From contig NZ_VIGV01000003.1 of NCBI RefSeq assembly GCF_007858445.1, positions 496,001 to 560,000 of the forward strand: 64,000 nucleotides of DNA, given 5' to 3'. This document shows positions 43,203-51,758 of this stretch, one piece after another. A model generated the notes under the pieces. The model saw only the letters and a program-made list of their open reading frames with translations. It was not told where the DNA came from and did no database searches. Source of the DNA: Tsukamurella sputi (GTDB lineage Bacteria > Actinomycetota > Actinomycetes > Mycobacteriales > Mycobacteriaceae). The position numbers and the translations under genes are program-made. How positions within the stretch are numbered: the first letter of the stretch is position 1; each line of letters begins with the position of its first letter.

Positions 43203-44116
43203 CGGGGCGACGCGCGGCCTCCCGGGGCCGGGGCACGGGCCGGAGCGCCGGCCACCACGGCGAACTCCTCCAGGGACGCTTCCGCTGCCCCGTCTTCGAC
43301 GAGTGCCCGGGCCTGGTGACGGTGCCGATCGGCACCGTCGGATCCGTCGCGGTGTTCACGCCCGACGGCGACGACCGCGTGCGGACCCGGACCGACGGTG
43401 GCGCACAGGATCTGGAGAAGGCCCGACGCGCTGCCGAGGCGACGATCGCTCACCTGCGCGCGCACGGTGCGCCCGGCCTCACCGGTGGTGAACTGCGGGT
43501 GACCCGGACGGCCGCCGTCGGGATCGGACTCGGCTCCTCCACCGCCGACGTCCTCGCCGCAGTCCGTGCGGTCGCGGACTCCGGCGGCGTCCACCTCGAC
43601 ACGGACACCGTCGCGCGCCTGGCGGTCGGTGCCGAGGGAGCGTCCGATCCGCTGTGGTCCGACCGGCCGATCCTGTTCGCGCACAGGCACGGCCACGTCA
43701 TCGAGGAACTGGGGCCGGAGCTCCCGCGGATGCTCCTCGTGCGGTGCGTGCTGGGCGGCCCCGTCGACACCCTCGCGCTCGCCCCGGCGGGCACCGGCGA
43801 CGTGGAGGAGTACGAGGAACTGCGCGCCCTGCTGCGGCGCGCGGTCGCCGACGGCGATGCCGCGGGTGTCGCCGCCGTCGCCACGCGGAGCGCACGGCTC
43901 AACCAGAGCAGGCACTACAAGCCGGATCTCGATCGGCTCATCGCCGCCGCTGAGCGGGCCGGCGCTCTCGGTGTGCAGGTCGCCCACTCGGGGAACGTGG
44001 CCGGGCTGCTCTTCGCGCACACGCTCCCGGACCGGGTGCGCCGGGCGGCGGATCGGGTACGCGCAGAAGGATTCCGGGTGGACGCCGAGCCGCTGCCGAT
44101 CGGCGGGGCCGCATGA
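43199..44116 (+). CDS. GHMP-family kinase, L-threonine/L-serine kinase (PduX)-like
   Basis: Small-molecule kinase of 305 residues. GHMP signature GIGLGSSTADVLAAVRA at ~100-116 (glycine-rich ATP loop). The N-terminus SAGHHGELLQGRFRCPVFDECPGLVTVPI resembles the start of PduX-type L-threonine kinases (C/H-GEL-x-QG). C-terminal motif AHSGNVAGLLFA is the third GHMP block. In this operon it probably phosphorylates an amino-acid hydroxyl (serine or threonine), preparing a substrate for the PLP enzyme that follows at an ATGA overlap. The substrate is inference. Confidence 0.82.
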   Translation: MTGRRAASRGRGTGRSAGHHGELLQGRFRCPVFDECPGLVTVPIGTVGSVAVFTPDGDDRVRTRTDGGAQDLEKARRAAEATIAHLRAHGAPGLTGGELRVTRTAAVGIGLGSSTADVLAAVRAVADSGGVHLDTDTVARLAVGAEGASDPLWSDRPILFAHRHGHVIEELGPELPRMLLVRCVLGGPVDTLALAPAGTGDVEEYEELRALLRRAVADGDAAGVAAVATRSARLNQSRHYKPDLDRLIAAAERAGALGVQVAHSGNVAGLLFAHTLPDRVRRAADRVRAEGFRVDAEPLPIGGAA

Positions 44117-45123
44117 CGGCGTACGGGCACATCGCGGAGGCACTGAGCCGGCCCGCCCTCATCCGGGCCGAGGACGCGCGCTACTTCCTGCGGTTCGAAT
44201 CGATGAAGGTCGCCTCCGCCCGCGCCGCGCTACGAGCCGCCCTGGACACGGGGCGGGTCCGGCCCGGCGGCACCGTCATCGACTCCTCGTCGGGCATCTA
44301 CGCCTACGCCCTGGCGCTCGCCTGCCACGAGGCCGGCGTGCGGTGCCGCATCATCGGATCCACCACCATCGACGAGGGTCTGCGACTCCAACTGCTCGCC
44401 CTCGGCGTCGATCTGGAGCAGATGCCGCCGTCGGAGTCGCTCAAGCTCGACCAGGACCGCCGCGTCCGCCGCATCACCGAGTTGCTCGCCGAGGACCCGT
44501 CGTTGCACTGGATGCGGCAGTACCACGATGCGGTGCACTACCGGGGCTACCGCGACATCGCGCGCAGCGCCGCCGCGGAGCTGGCCGCCGCCGGCGTCGG
44601 CTCGGTGCGACTGGTCGCGCCGGTGGGATCGGGCGTCTCGAGCGGGGCGCTGCGGCTCGGCTTCGAGGAGGCGGGCCTGGCGGTTCGGCTCGTCGGGGTA
44701 CAGCCCTTCGGCAGCATGACCTTCGGCGCCGAACACGTGGAGGACCCCGCGATGCTCATCGCGGGCATCGGCTCGTCGATCCGGTTCGAGAACGTCCGGC
44801 ACCGTCTCTACGACGTCATCCACTGGGTGTCCTTCGACATCGCGCGGATCGGCGCGCACCGGCTGCTGGCCGATCACGCGCTGTTCGCGGGTCTCTCCTC
44901 CGGGGCGGGGCACGTCGTCGCCGGGTACGAACAGGACCAGGGCGAGTTCGTCGACGCCACCGTGCAGGTGCTCCCCGACACCGGCCACCGATACCTGCGC
45001 GCGCTGACCGAACCTCTTCCGGCGGAACGGGAGACGGTGTCGCCGCACCTCGTCGACGATCCGTCGGACATCGCACTGCCCTGGTCGCGGATGTCGTGGG
45101 CCGGACGGCCGGGCGCGGAGTGA
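44113..45123 (+). CDS. Cysteine-synthase-like PLP enzyme (fold type II)
   Basis: Pyridoxal-phosphate enzyme of 336 residues in the cysteine synthase/SbnA group. The likely PLP lysine is in FESMKVASARAAL (~Lys32), the substrate loop is IDSSSGIYAYALALACHEAG (matching the TSGNTG-type loop) and the phosphate-binding Gly loop is VAPVGSGVSSGAL. Loop sequences differ from O-acetylserine sulfhydrylases, so the nucleophile is probably not sulfide. A beta-replacement of phosphate on O-phosphoserine/threonine, as in SbnA (staphyloferrin B), would fit the kinase encoded before it. Last gene of the operon; 25 bp from the convergent mnhG. Confidence 0.82.
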   Translation: MTAYGHIAEALSRPALIRAEDARYFLRFESMKVASARAALRAALDTGRVRPGGTVIDSSSGIYAYALALACHEAGVRCRIIGSTTIDEGLRLQLLALGVDLEQMPPSESLKLDQDRRVRRITELLAEDPSLHWMRQYHDAVHYRGYRDIARSAAAELAAAGVGSVRLVAPVGSGVSSGALRLGFEEAGLAVRLVGVQPFGSMTFGAEHVEDPAMLIAGIGSSIRFENVRHRLYDVIHWVSFDIARIGAHRLLADHALFAGLSSGAGHVVAGYEQDQGEFVDATVQVLPDTGHRYLRALTEPLPAERETVSPHLVDDPSDIALPWSRMSWAGRPGAE

Positions 45124-45148
45124 GCCGGGGCGGACGGCGCCGGCGCCG

Positions 45149-45481
45149 CTAGTCGCGGCTGCCGGTCTCCATCTGGTCCGGCTCGATGGTCCTGTCCCGC
45201 AGGCGCTGCTCCTGATAGGCAACGCGGCCCACGCGGTGCGCGACGGCCGGCGCGGTGATCATCGTGAACAGGCCCACGAGCACCAGCATCCAGACGTCGA
45301 CGGAGTCCGTCATCCGGACGATCGCGCCGGCCAGGAGCAGGAGGAGGCCGAGGGTCTGCGGCTTCGTGGCCGCGTGCATGCGGGTCAGCGTGTCCGGGAA
45401 CCGGATGATGCCGATCGCCGCGGTCACCGCGAAGACGGCACCGGTGAGGAACAGGATCGAGGAGACGACGTCGACGATCAT
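45149..45481 (-). CDS. mnhG: Mrp antiporter subunit G
   Basis: Membrane subunit of 110 residues of the Mrp/Mnh Na+(K+)/H+ antiporter: three helices with AAIGIIRFPDTLTRMHAATKPQTLGLLLLLAG, the MnhG signature R-[FL]-P-D-x-x-x-R-x-H-A. Polar C-terminal tail of ~25 residues. Last gene of the operon. ATG overlaps mnhF stop. Confidence 0.93.
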   Translation of the reverse strand: MIVDVVSSILFLTGAVFAVTAAIGIIRFPDTLTRMHAATKPQTLGLLLLLAGAIVRMTDSVDVWMLVLVGLFTMITAPAVAHRVGRVAYQEQRLRDRTIEPDQMETGSRD

Positions 45482-45801
45482 CGCAGGCCTCCCGTCCGCG
45501 GCGCGATGTCCGGCGTCTCGTCGGGCGGGGACGGGGCGGTGCCGGCATCGTCGGGCACGCGGAACCGCACCACGGAGACCGAGCCGACGAAGCCCACCAG
45601 CGAGAGCGCCACGATCCCGGGGATGACCGACGAGTTGCGGCTGTACGCCGCCCACACCGCGAGCCCGCCGACGGCGATCGCGACCAGCGCATCCACGGCC
45701 ACGACCCGGTCCAGCGTGTTCGGACCGCGCAGCAGGCGATAGGCGGTGAGGAAGGCGGCGATCATCAGGATCACGCCGGTGATCACGAAGACGACGGTCA
45801 T
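45478..45801 (-). CDS. mnhF: Mrp antiporter subunit F
   Basis: Membrane subunit of 107 residues with three helices and the MnhF signature RLLRGPNTLDRVVAVDALVAIAVG. The ~25-residue hydrophilic C-terminus (DDAGTAPSPPDETPDIAP) extends beyond usual MnhF. Start shares one base with the mnhE stop (TAATG), stop overlaps mnhG. Confidence 0.93.
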   Translation of the reverse strand: MTVVFVITGVILMIAAFLTAYRLLRGPNTLDRVVAVDALVAIAVGGLAVWAAYSRNSSVIPGIVALSLVGFVGSVSVVRFRVPDDAGTAPSPPDETPDIAPRTGGLR

Positions 45802-46496
45802 TACTTCTCCTCCCCGTCCGGCTGGTGTGCCTTGCGGTAGGCGATCTCGGGCGCGGCCATCCGCCGGGCATCGCCCGCCAGGCTGCGCGAGCCGGGGGTG
45901 ACGTGGTGGTACTCGTCGTCGTCGATACCGTGCATCGGGCTCGCGTGCCACTCGCCCTCGCGCTCGAAGGCGTCGATGAACAGGCGCTCGAGGCGCGCGG
46001 TGCTGCGGTAGAACTGCCGCACCGACTTCTCGCTGCTCACGTCGACCACGTGCACGTAGAGCAGGCGCCGCTTGGTGTCGATCTCCAGCACCATGGTGCC
46101 GGGGATCAGGTTCATCATGTCGACGAGCAGCGTGAGCACCAGATCGGACTTGATCGATACCTTCGCCCGCAGGACCGCGCTCAGCGGCATCGAACCGGGC
46201 CGGATCGCCAGCCAGGCCACCTCGATCGACGAGCGGAACATCTCCACGACGAAGACACCGATCAGCTTGAGCAGCGCCCCGAGGTGCACGCGGCCCTCCA
46301 CCGGGACCGGTGGCAGCGGCAGCAGCAGCAGGATCGCGAGGCCCACGAGCAGGCCACCGGCGATGTTGCCCCAGGTCACGCCGCCCCACAGCATGACCCA
46401 CACCGCGTCCAGCCAGAGCAGCTGCCCGAGCTTGACGAGGACGGCGCGGCCGTCGCGCAGGTCGGGCAGGACGCGGGTCACGAGTCGTTTAGCCAT
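45801..46496 (-). CDS. mnhE: Mrp antiporter subunit E
   Basis: Membrane subunit of 231 residues, longer than the typical ~160. Core has two to three N-terminal helices (WVMLWGGVTWGNIAGGLLVGLAILLLLPL), then FVVEMFRSSIEVAWLAIRPGSMPLSAVLRAKVSIKSDLVLTLLVDMMNLIPGTM in pieces and LYVHVVDVSSEKSVRQFY. The last ~60 residues (HASPMHGIDDDEYHHVTPGSRSL ...) are an extra polar tail. ATG 46496 overlaps mnhD by eight bases. Confidence 0.92.
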   Translation of the reverse strand: MAKRLVTRVLPDLRDGRAVLVKLGQLLWLDAVWVMLWGGVTWGNIAGGLLVGLAILLLLPLPPVPVEGRVHLGALLKLIGVFVVEMFRSSIEVAWLAIRPGSMPLSAVLRAKVSIKSDLVLTLLVDMMNLIPGTMVLEIDTKRRLLYVHVVDVSSEKSVRQFYRSTARLERLFIDAFEREGEWHASPMHGIDDDEYHHVTPGSRSLAGDARRMAAPEIAYRKAHQPDGEEK

Positions 46497-48216
46497 GCGC
46501 GCCTCCCTCCCGGTTCTGCGGTGCGACGGTGCCGGGCGCGTCGCCCCGCGCATCGGTCAGCGGCTGGTACGCGTGCCAGCCGCCGGCACCGTCGGGCGTC
46601 TTGAGCTTGGCGAGAGCCTCCGGACCGAGCACCGCCTCGATGTAGTCGGCGCGGCCGATCAGCTGCGCGGCGGCGCGATCGGTGACGCTGAACATCGGTC
46701 CCGCGAGGAGCGCGAGGATCAGTCCGACGCCGAGCAGGCCCGCGGTGGGCGCGACCATGCTCATCGGCATCCGGCCCGGATCCTCGCGGTCGGCGAACTC
46801 GATCACGTCGGCGTCGTCGAGGAGGGCCTCCGGATGCGCGACGGCCAGCTGCCCCTCCGGGGCATCGGCACGGGCGCGCCAGAAGGCCTTCGTCCACACG
46901 CGGATCACCGCGTACAGCGTCAGCAGGCTGGTGATCACGCTGCCCGCGACCAGCAGCCATGCCACCACCGAACCCTGCTGCACGCCGGCCTCGATCAGGC
47001 CCACCTTGCCGATGAACCCGGAGAAGGGCGGGATGCCGCCGAGATTCAGCGCGGGCAGGAAGAACAGGATCGCCAGCACGGGACTGGCCGCGGCGAGCCC
47101 GCCGAGGCGGCGCAGGGAGGCCGCGCCCGCCTGGCGTTCGATGAGGCCCACCACCAGGAACAGTGTCGTCTGCACGAGGATGTGGTGCACCACGTAGTAG
47201 ATCGTCGAGCTCAGGCCCAGCGGCGTCGAGAGCGCGATGCCGAAGATCATGTAGCCGATGTGGCTCACCAGGGTGAACGAGAGCAGGCGCTTGATGTCGG
47301 TCTGCGCGATGGCGCCGAGGATGCCCACGATCATCGTGAGCAGGCCCGCGATCATCAGCACGGTGTCGAGCGAGCCACCCGGGAAGAGCAGCGTGTGCGC
47401 GCGGATGATCGCGTACACGCCGACCTTGGTGAGCAATCCCGCGAAGACGGCCGTGACCGGGGCGGGCGCCGTCGGATAGGAGTCCGGCAGCCAGGTGGAC
47501 AGCGGGAAGACGGCCGCTTTGATCCCGAAGGCCACGAGCAGCACCGCGAACAGCGTGGTCCGGGTGCCCGACGGCAGGTCCTGCAGCTTGATCGCCATGT
47601 CCGCGAGGTTCAGCGTGCCCGTCGCGAAGTAGGCGTAGGCGATGCCCAGCAGGAAGATCACCGACGAGACCATCGAGACCATCACGTACGAGACGCCCGC
47701 CCGGATGCGGTCGGCGCTGCCGCCCACCGTCAACAGGACGAAACTCGCGGCGAGCAGCATCTCGAAGGAGACGAACAGGTTGAACAGGTCGCCCGCGAGG
47801 AAGGCGTTGCACACGCCCGCCGCGAGGATCAGGTAGGTGGGGTAGAAGATCGAGACGGGCTGGTGCTCGTCGCCGTCGCGGATACCCTGGCCCACCGAGT
47901 ACACGAGGACGCCCAGCAGCACGATCGCCGAGACCAGCACCATGAGCGCGGCCAGCTGATCGGCCACCAGCGTGATGCCGAGCGGCCCGCCCTTGCCGTC
48001 GCGGTCGCCCCACCCGCCGACCTGCAGTGCGACGGTGCCGTGCCGGTCCGTGTAGTAGAGCATCGCGGCGGCGACCGCGACGATCGCCGCGAGTGAGATC
48101 AGCGAGATCAGGCGCTGCAGCCGGGGGTGCCGGCCCATCACCATGGTGATCGCGGCCGCCACGATGGGCAGCACCGTCGGCAGCGGGATGAGCGCGAGCA
48201 TCACCGATTCGGTCAT
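46489..48216 (-). CDS. mnhD: Mrp antiporter subunit D
   Basis: Proton-pumping-type membrane subunit of 575 residues related to Complex I NuoM/N. About 14 helices, with the family region ATGTLNLADMAIKLQDL, GIKAAVFPLSTWLPDSYPTAPAPVTAVFAGLLTKVGVYAIIR (lysine in the proton channel) and SHIGYMIFGIAL. C-terminal ~80 residues are hydrophilic with one more helix (LLGVGLILALLAGPMF). ATG overlaps mnhC stop. Confidence 0.94.
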   Translation of the reverse strand: MTESVMLALIPLPTVLPIVAAAITMVMGRHPRLQRLISLISLAAIVAVAAAMLYYTDRHGTVALQVGGWGDRDGKGGPLGITLVADQLAALMVLVSAIVLLGVLVYSVGQGIRDGDEHQPVSIFYPTYLILAAGVCNAFLAGDLFNLFVSFEMLLAASFVLLTVGGSADRIRAGVSYVMVSMVSSVIFLLGIAYAYFATGTLNLADMAIKLQDLPSGTRTTLFAVLLVAFGIKAAVFPLSTWLPDSYPTAPAPVTAVFAGLLTKVGVYAIIRAHTLLFPGGSLDTVLMIAGLLTMIVGILGAIAQTDIKRLLSFTLVSHIGYMIFGIALSTPLGLSSTIYYVVHHILVQTTLFLVVGLIERQAGAASLRRLGGLAAASPVLAILFFLPALNLGGIPPFSGFIGKVGLIEAGVQQGSVVAWLLVAGSVITSLLTLYAVIRVWTKAFWRARADAPEGQLAVAHPEALLDDADVIEFADREDPGRMPMSMVAPTAGLLGVGLILALLAGPMFSVTDRAAAQLIGRADYIEAVLGPEALAKLKTPDGAGGWHAYQPLTDARGDAPGTVAPQNREGGAHG

Positions 48217-48794
48217 CGCTCGTCCTCCTTCTCCGCCGGCGGCAACTGCTTCTCCCGGGGCACGCTGGGCAGGGGTAGCGCGCCGGTGTCGACCATGTCG
48301 ACGCGCGCCCGCTGCATCTCCTCGGGGGAGAGCGGCTCGCCGTCCGGGCCGAAGGCGTCGCCCAGGGCCGACGGTGCGCCCGTGATCGGGTCGTCCGAGG
48401 CGTCGTAGTCCGGATCCTCGTCGGCGCGATCGGCGTCGCGCTCGAGGACCTTCGTGTCCTCGGGGTCGTCGTCGACCTCGTCATCGGTGTTGATGGTGAA
48501 GGAGCGGTAGGCGAGCGCGAGGATGAACGCGGCCATGCCCATCGTGATGACGATGGCGGTGAGGATCATCGCCTGCGCCAGCGGGTCCGCCTCCGTGAGC
48601 CTCCCTTCCGAGAAGTACCCGACGATGGGCGGGTTCCCGGGCGGGGAGGACACGGCGAGGATCAGCAGGTTCACCGCGTTGCCGAACAGGATGATGCCCA
48701 TGAGCATGCGGGTGAGACTGCGGTCGAGCAGCAGGTAGACGCCGGTCGCGACCATGACGGCGATCGCGGCGAAGAGCCCGATGTCGATGATCAT
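48213..48794 (-). CDS. mnhC: Mrp antiporter subunit C with long acidic C-terminal tail
   Basis: NuoK-like membrane subunit. The first ~105 residues give three helices with SLTRMLMGIILFGNAVNLLILAV and DPLAQAMILTAIVITMGMAAFILALAYR. The remaining ~85 residues are highly acidic and disordered-looking (DDEVDDDPEDTKVLERDADRADEDPDYDASDD). Usual MnhC is ~110-115 residues, so the cytoplasmic tail is an addition. ATG overlaps mnhA stop; stop overlaps mnhD start. Confidence 0.92.
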   Translation of the reverse strand: MIIDIGLFAAIAVMVATGVYLLLDRSLTRMLMGIILFGNAVNLLILAVSSPPGNPPIVGYFSEGRLTEADPLAQAMILTAIVITMGMAAFILALAYRSFTINTDDEVDDDPEDTKVLERDADRADEDPDYDASDDPITGAPSALGDAFGPDGEPLSPEEMQRARVDMVDTGALPLPSVPREKQLPPAEKEDER

Positions 48795-51706
48795 CGCGCG
48801 CCACCCCCCGTCTGGACGGGCAGGGGCGAGGTCATGTCGGCGGGGGATCCCTCCAGGTCGAGTCTGGCGCCGAGGCTGCGCAGCACGTCGAGGACCAGGC
48901 CCACGACGATGAGGTAGACGCCGGCGTCGAAGATCAGCGCCGTGACCACCTTGACGTCACCGAAGACGGGCAGGGTGAACTCGTACGCGACCGACGACAT
49001 CGCCGGGGCGCCCGCGAGCAACGAGACGATGGTGCCGCCCGCCGCGAGCAACAGGCCGGTGCCGAGGATGCGACCGGCGTCGAGCGGGAGGGCCTCGCCT
49101 ATCTCGTACCGGCCCCCGGCGAGGTAGCGCAGCACCAGCGCGAGACCGGCGGTGAGGCCGCCGGCGAAACCGCCGCCCGGCGCGTTGTGGCCGGCGAAGA
49201 AGAAGTAGACCGAGACCACCATGATCGTGGGGAAGGCCAGGCGCGAGGTGATCTCCAGGACCAGCGAGCGGTGCCGCGGGTCGCGCAGCGCGGAGCCGCG
49301 CAGCCACGTGGTGCCGGGCGCTGCCGCTGCCGCGGCGGCCGCAGCGGCGCTCACGCGCGGCGCGGAGCCGAAGCGGCGGTTGCGGAAGACCAACGAGGCC
49401 ACGCCCGTCGCCGCCACGAGCAGCACCGAGATCTCGCCGAAGGTGTCCCAGGCGCGGATGTCCACGAGGATCACGTTGACGGTGTTGTGCCCGTAGCCGA
49501 ACTTGTAGGCCTGCTCGGGCAGCCGGTCCGCGACGGGGGCGGCGACCCGCGCGGCGCGGGCCGCGATCGCCACCACCACGACCATCGCCGCGACGGCCAC
49601 GCCGAGCAGCGCCCGCACGACCCGGGACGGCCGGCTGCCGGTGATCGGCGCCTCGGCGGGCAGCTTGCGCAGCACCAGCACGAAGATCACCAGGGTCAGC
49701 GTCTCGACGAGGAACTGCGTCAATGCCAGGTCGGGCGCGCCGTAGATCGCGAAGATCACGCCCGTGCCGTAGCCCGTCACGCCCACGACGAGCACCGTCG
49801 CCAGGCGGTTGCGCAGCACCACCGCCGTCAGCGCGCCGGCGCACATCAGCACCGAGATCGCGAGGAACAGCGGCGAGGCCTCGACCCGCAGGTCGGGCCG
49901 CGCCCGGGTCCCGAGGGTCAGCACCAGGATCGGCAGCAGCACCAGCGTCAGCAGGATCGTGCCCTGGGTGAGGGGGAGCGAACCGCGCTGCGTGCTCTGC
50001 GTCATGCGCAGCGACAGCACGTCGGCGCCGCGCAGGGTGGCGTCGTAGAGCCGGTCCGCGTTGCCCAGGAGCACGCTGTTGCGCCGCCGCAGCCGGGAGA
50101 ACGGGCTGTGCGGCTGCGCGATGACGATGCCGGCCCCGATGATCAGCACCGTCAGCAGCAGCGGCAGCGTGAAGCCGTGCCACAGCGCCAGGTGGTAGGG
50201 CTCCTCCGCCGACGGGAAGGACTGGTCCGGGTACTCCGCCAGGACGTGGTCGAGCCGGGTCGAGAGGACCCCGTCGATCAGGCTGAGGACGGCGAGCAGG
50301 CCGGGACCGGCCAGGAACAGCGGGCTGATCGCGTGCATGTTCTCGACGGCGCTCGTCGGCTTGGACTGCCCTTTGCGCCCGAACGCGCCCCACAGGAAGC
50401 GGATGCTGTAGGCCACCGTCAGCGCCGAGCCGACGCACATGCCGACCAGCAGGACCACCGGGATCGGTGCGGGCAGGGAGGCGTGCAGCATCGTCTCGAG
50501 TGCGGCCTCCTTACCGACGAAGCCGTACAGCGGCGGGATGCCCGCCATCGACGCCGCGGCGAGTGCGGCGATCACGGCCAGCACCTTCTGCCTGTCGCCG
50601 AGCATCGCCAGGCGCCGGATGTCGCGCGTGCCGGTCGCGTGGTCGATGATGCCGACCACCATGAACAGCGTCGCCTTGAACAGGGCGTGCGCGGTGAGCA
50701 TCGTCATCCCCGCGAGCGCGACGTTCCGCTCGCCCGTTCCGACGAGCACCATCAGCATGCCGAGCTGGCTGACGGTGCCGAAGGCGAGGATCAGCTTGAG
50801 GTCGAACTCGCGGAGCGCACGCCACCCGGCCAGGATCATCGTGAGGATGCCGAGGCCCAGCACGATCACGCGCCAGGCGTTCAGATGCGCGAACGCGGGC
50901 GCGAGCAGCGCGACGAGGAAGACACCGGCCTTCACCATGGCCGCGGCGTGCAGGTAGCCGGAGACCGGCGTCGGCGCCGCCATGGCGCCCGGGAGCCAGA
51001 AGTGGAAGGGCACGATCGCCGACTTGCTGATCGCGCCGATCAGGATGAGCACGACGCCGACCTCGACCCCGATGGAGATCGTCGACGGGTCGGCGACGGC
51101 GCGGGCGATGACCTCGGAGAACAGGTACGTGCCGTAGTGCTCGCCCAACTCGACGATGCCGACCAGCATCGCGAGGCCGCCGAGTGTGGTGACCAGCAGT
51201 GCCTGCGTCGCCGCGCGCCGGCTGGTCGCGCGTTCGGCGTAGTAGCCGACGAGGAGGAAGCTCAGTACCGAGGTGAGCTCCCAGAAGACGTACATCACCA
51301 GCATGTTGTCGCTGACTACGAGGCCGAACATGACGGCCATGAAGGCGACGAGCTCGGCCGCGAAGGTGGGCAGCTTGCGGGTGTTGGTGACGCCGGTGAA
51401 GTAGCCGGCGCAATAGACCAGGATGACCGCGCCGATCCCGAGGACCAGCACGGACATGACCGCGGACAGCGGCGTGAGCCGCAGGTCGACGTTCATGTTC
51501 AGCGCGGGGACCCACTGCACCGATTCGGTGCGGTCGGGTTCGCCGCTCGTCGGCCAGACGCCGATGACCCAGACCAGCGCTGCTGCGGGGACGACGGCCA
51601 GGCCGAGGAATCCGCGCGCGCCGAAGCGTCCGACCACAACGGGGGCGGCTAAGGTCGCCAATGACAAACAGGCAAGGATGACAAGCAAGGGCACTCCGTC
51701 CTTCAT
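48791..51706 (-). CDS. mnhA: Mrp antiporter subunit A fused to subunit B
   Basis: Large membrane protein of 971 residues, the core of the cation/proton antiporter. The N-terminal ~500 residues are NuoL-like (FWELTSVLSFLLVGYY; KSAIVPFHFWLPGAMAAPTPVSGYLHAAAMVKAGVF), followed by the MnhA-specific region (GYGTGVIFAIYGAPDLALTQFLVETLTLVIFVLVLRKLP). The last ~150 residues are an MnhB domain (SVYFFFAGHNAPGGGFAGGLTAGLALVL). The A-B fusion explains why no separate mnhB is present in the operon. ATG 51706 is divergent from the small lipoprotein; first gene of mnhA(B)-C-D-E-F-G. Confidence 0.95.
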   Translation of the reverse strand: MKDGVPLLVILACLSLATLAAPVVVGRFGARGFLGLAVVPAAALVWVIGVWPTSGEPDRTESVQWVPALNMNVDLRLTPLSAVMSVLVLGIGAVILVYCAGYFTGVTNTRKLPTFAAELVAFMAVMFGLVVSDNMLVMYVFWELTSVLSFLLVGYYAERATSRRAATQALLVTTLGGLAMLVGIVELGEHYGTYLFSEVIARAVADPSTISIGVEVGVVLILIGAISKSAIVPFHFWLPGAMAAPTPVSGYLHAAAMVKAGVFLVALLAPAFAHLNAWRVIVLGLGILTMILAGWRALREFDLKLILAFGTVSQLGMLMVLVGTGERNVALAGMTMLTAHALFKATLFMVVGIIDHATGTRDIRRLAMLGDRQKVLAVIAALAAASMAGIPPLYGFVGKEAALETMLHASLPAPIPVVLLVGMCVGSALTVAYSIRFLWGAFGRKGQSKPTSAVENMHAISPLFLAGPGLLAVLSLIDGVLSTRLDHVLAEYPDQSFPSAEEPYHLALWHGFTLPLLLTVLIIGAGIVIAQPHSPFSRLRRRNSVLLGNADRLYDATLRGADVLSLRMTQSTQRGSLPLTQGTILLTLVLLPILVLTLGTRARPDLRVEASPLFLAISVLMCAGALTAVVLRNRLATVLVVGVTGYGTGVIFAIYGAPDLALTQFLVETLTLVIFVLVLRKLPAEAPITGSRPSRVVRALLGVAVAAMVVVVAIAARAARVAAPVADRLPEQAYKFGYGHNTVNVILVDIRAWDTFGEISVLLVAATGVASLVFRNRRFGSAPRVSAAAAAAAAAAPGTTWLRGSALRDPRHRSLVLEITSRLAFPTIMVVSVYFFFAGHNAPGGGFAGGLTAGLALVLRYLAGGRYEIGEALPLDAGRILGTGLLLAAGGTIVSLLAGAPAMSSVAYEFTLPVFGDVKVVTALIFDAGVYLIVVGLVLDVLRSLGARLDLEGSPADMTSPLPVQTGGGAR

Positions 51707-51758
51707 GAGCGGGGTGTCGTTCTTTTCAGATTCTACCGGTAGGCATGTCGGGAGCTAC

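Noticed and set aside
38354-45123. Cobalamin transport/salvage operon instead of metallophore system
   Set aside because: A PduX-like kinase and BtuCDF-like importer would fit, but there is no cobalamin riboswitch, no CobD-type aminotransferase, and the operator looks like a metal-responsive site. Not fully excluded.
45124-45148. GC-rich palindrome CGGCGCCGGCGCCG as terminator between PLP gene and mnhG
   Set aside because: Simple self-complementary GC run, no T-tract, too common in such DNA.
46072-48096. 674-residue forward frame opposite mnhD
   Set aside because: Antisense shadow; mnhD has full family motifs.
49187-51652. 821-residue forward open frame opposite mnhA
   Set aside because: Composition is His/Arg/Asp-rich low-complexity, typical of antisense frames in GC-rich genes; mnhA-B on the other strand is unambiguous.
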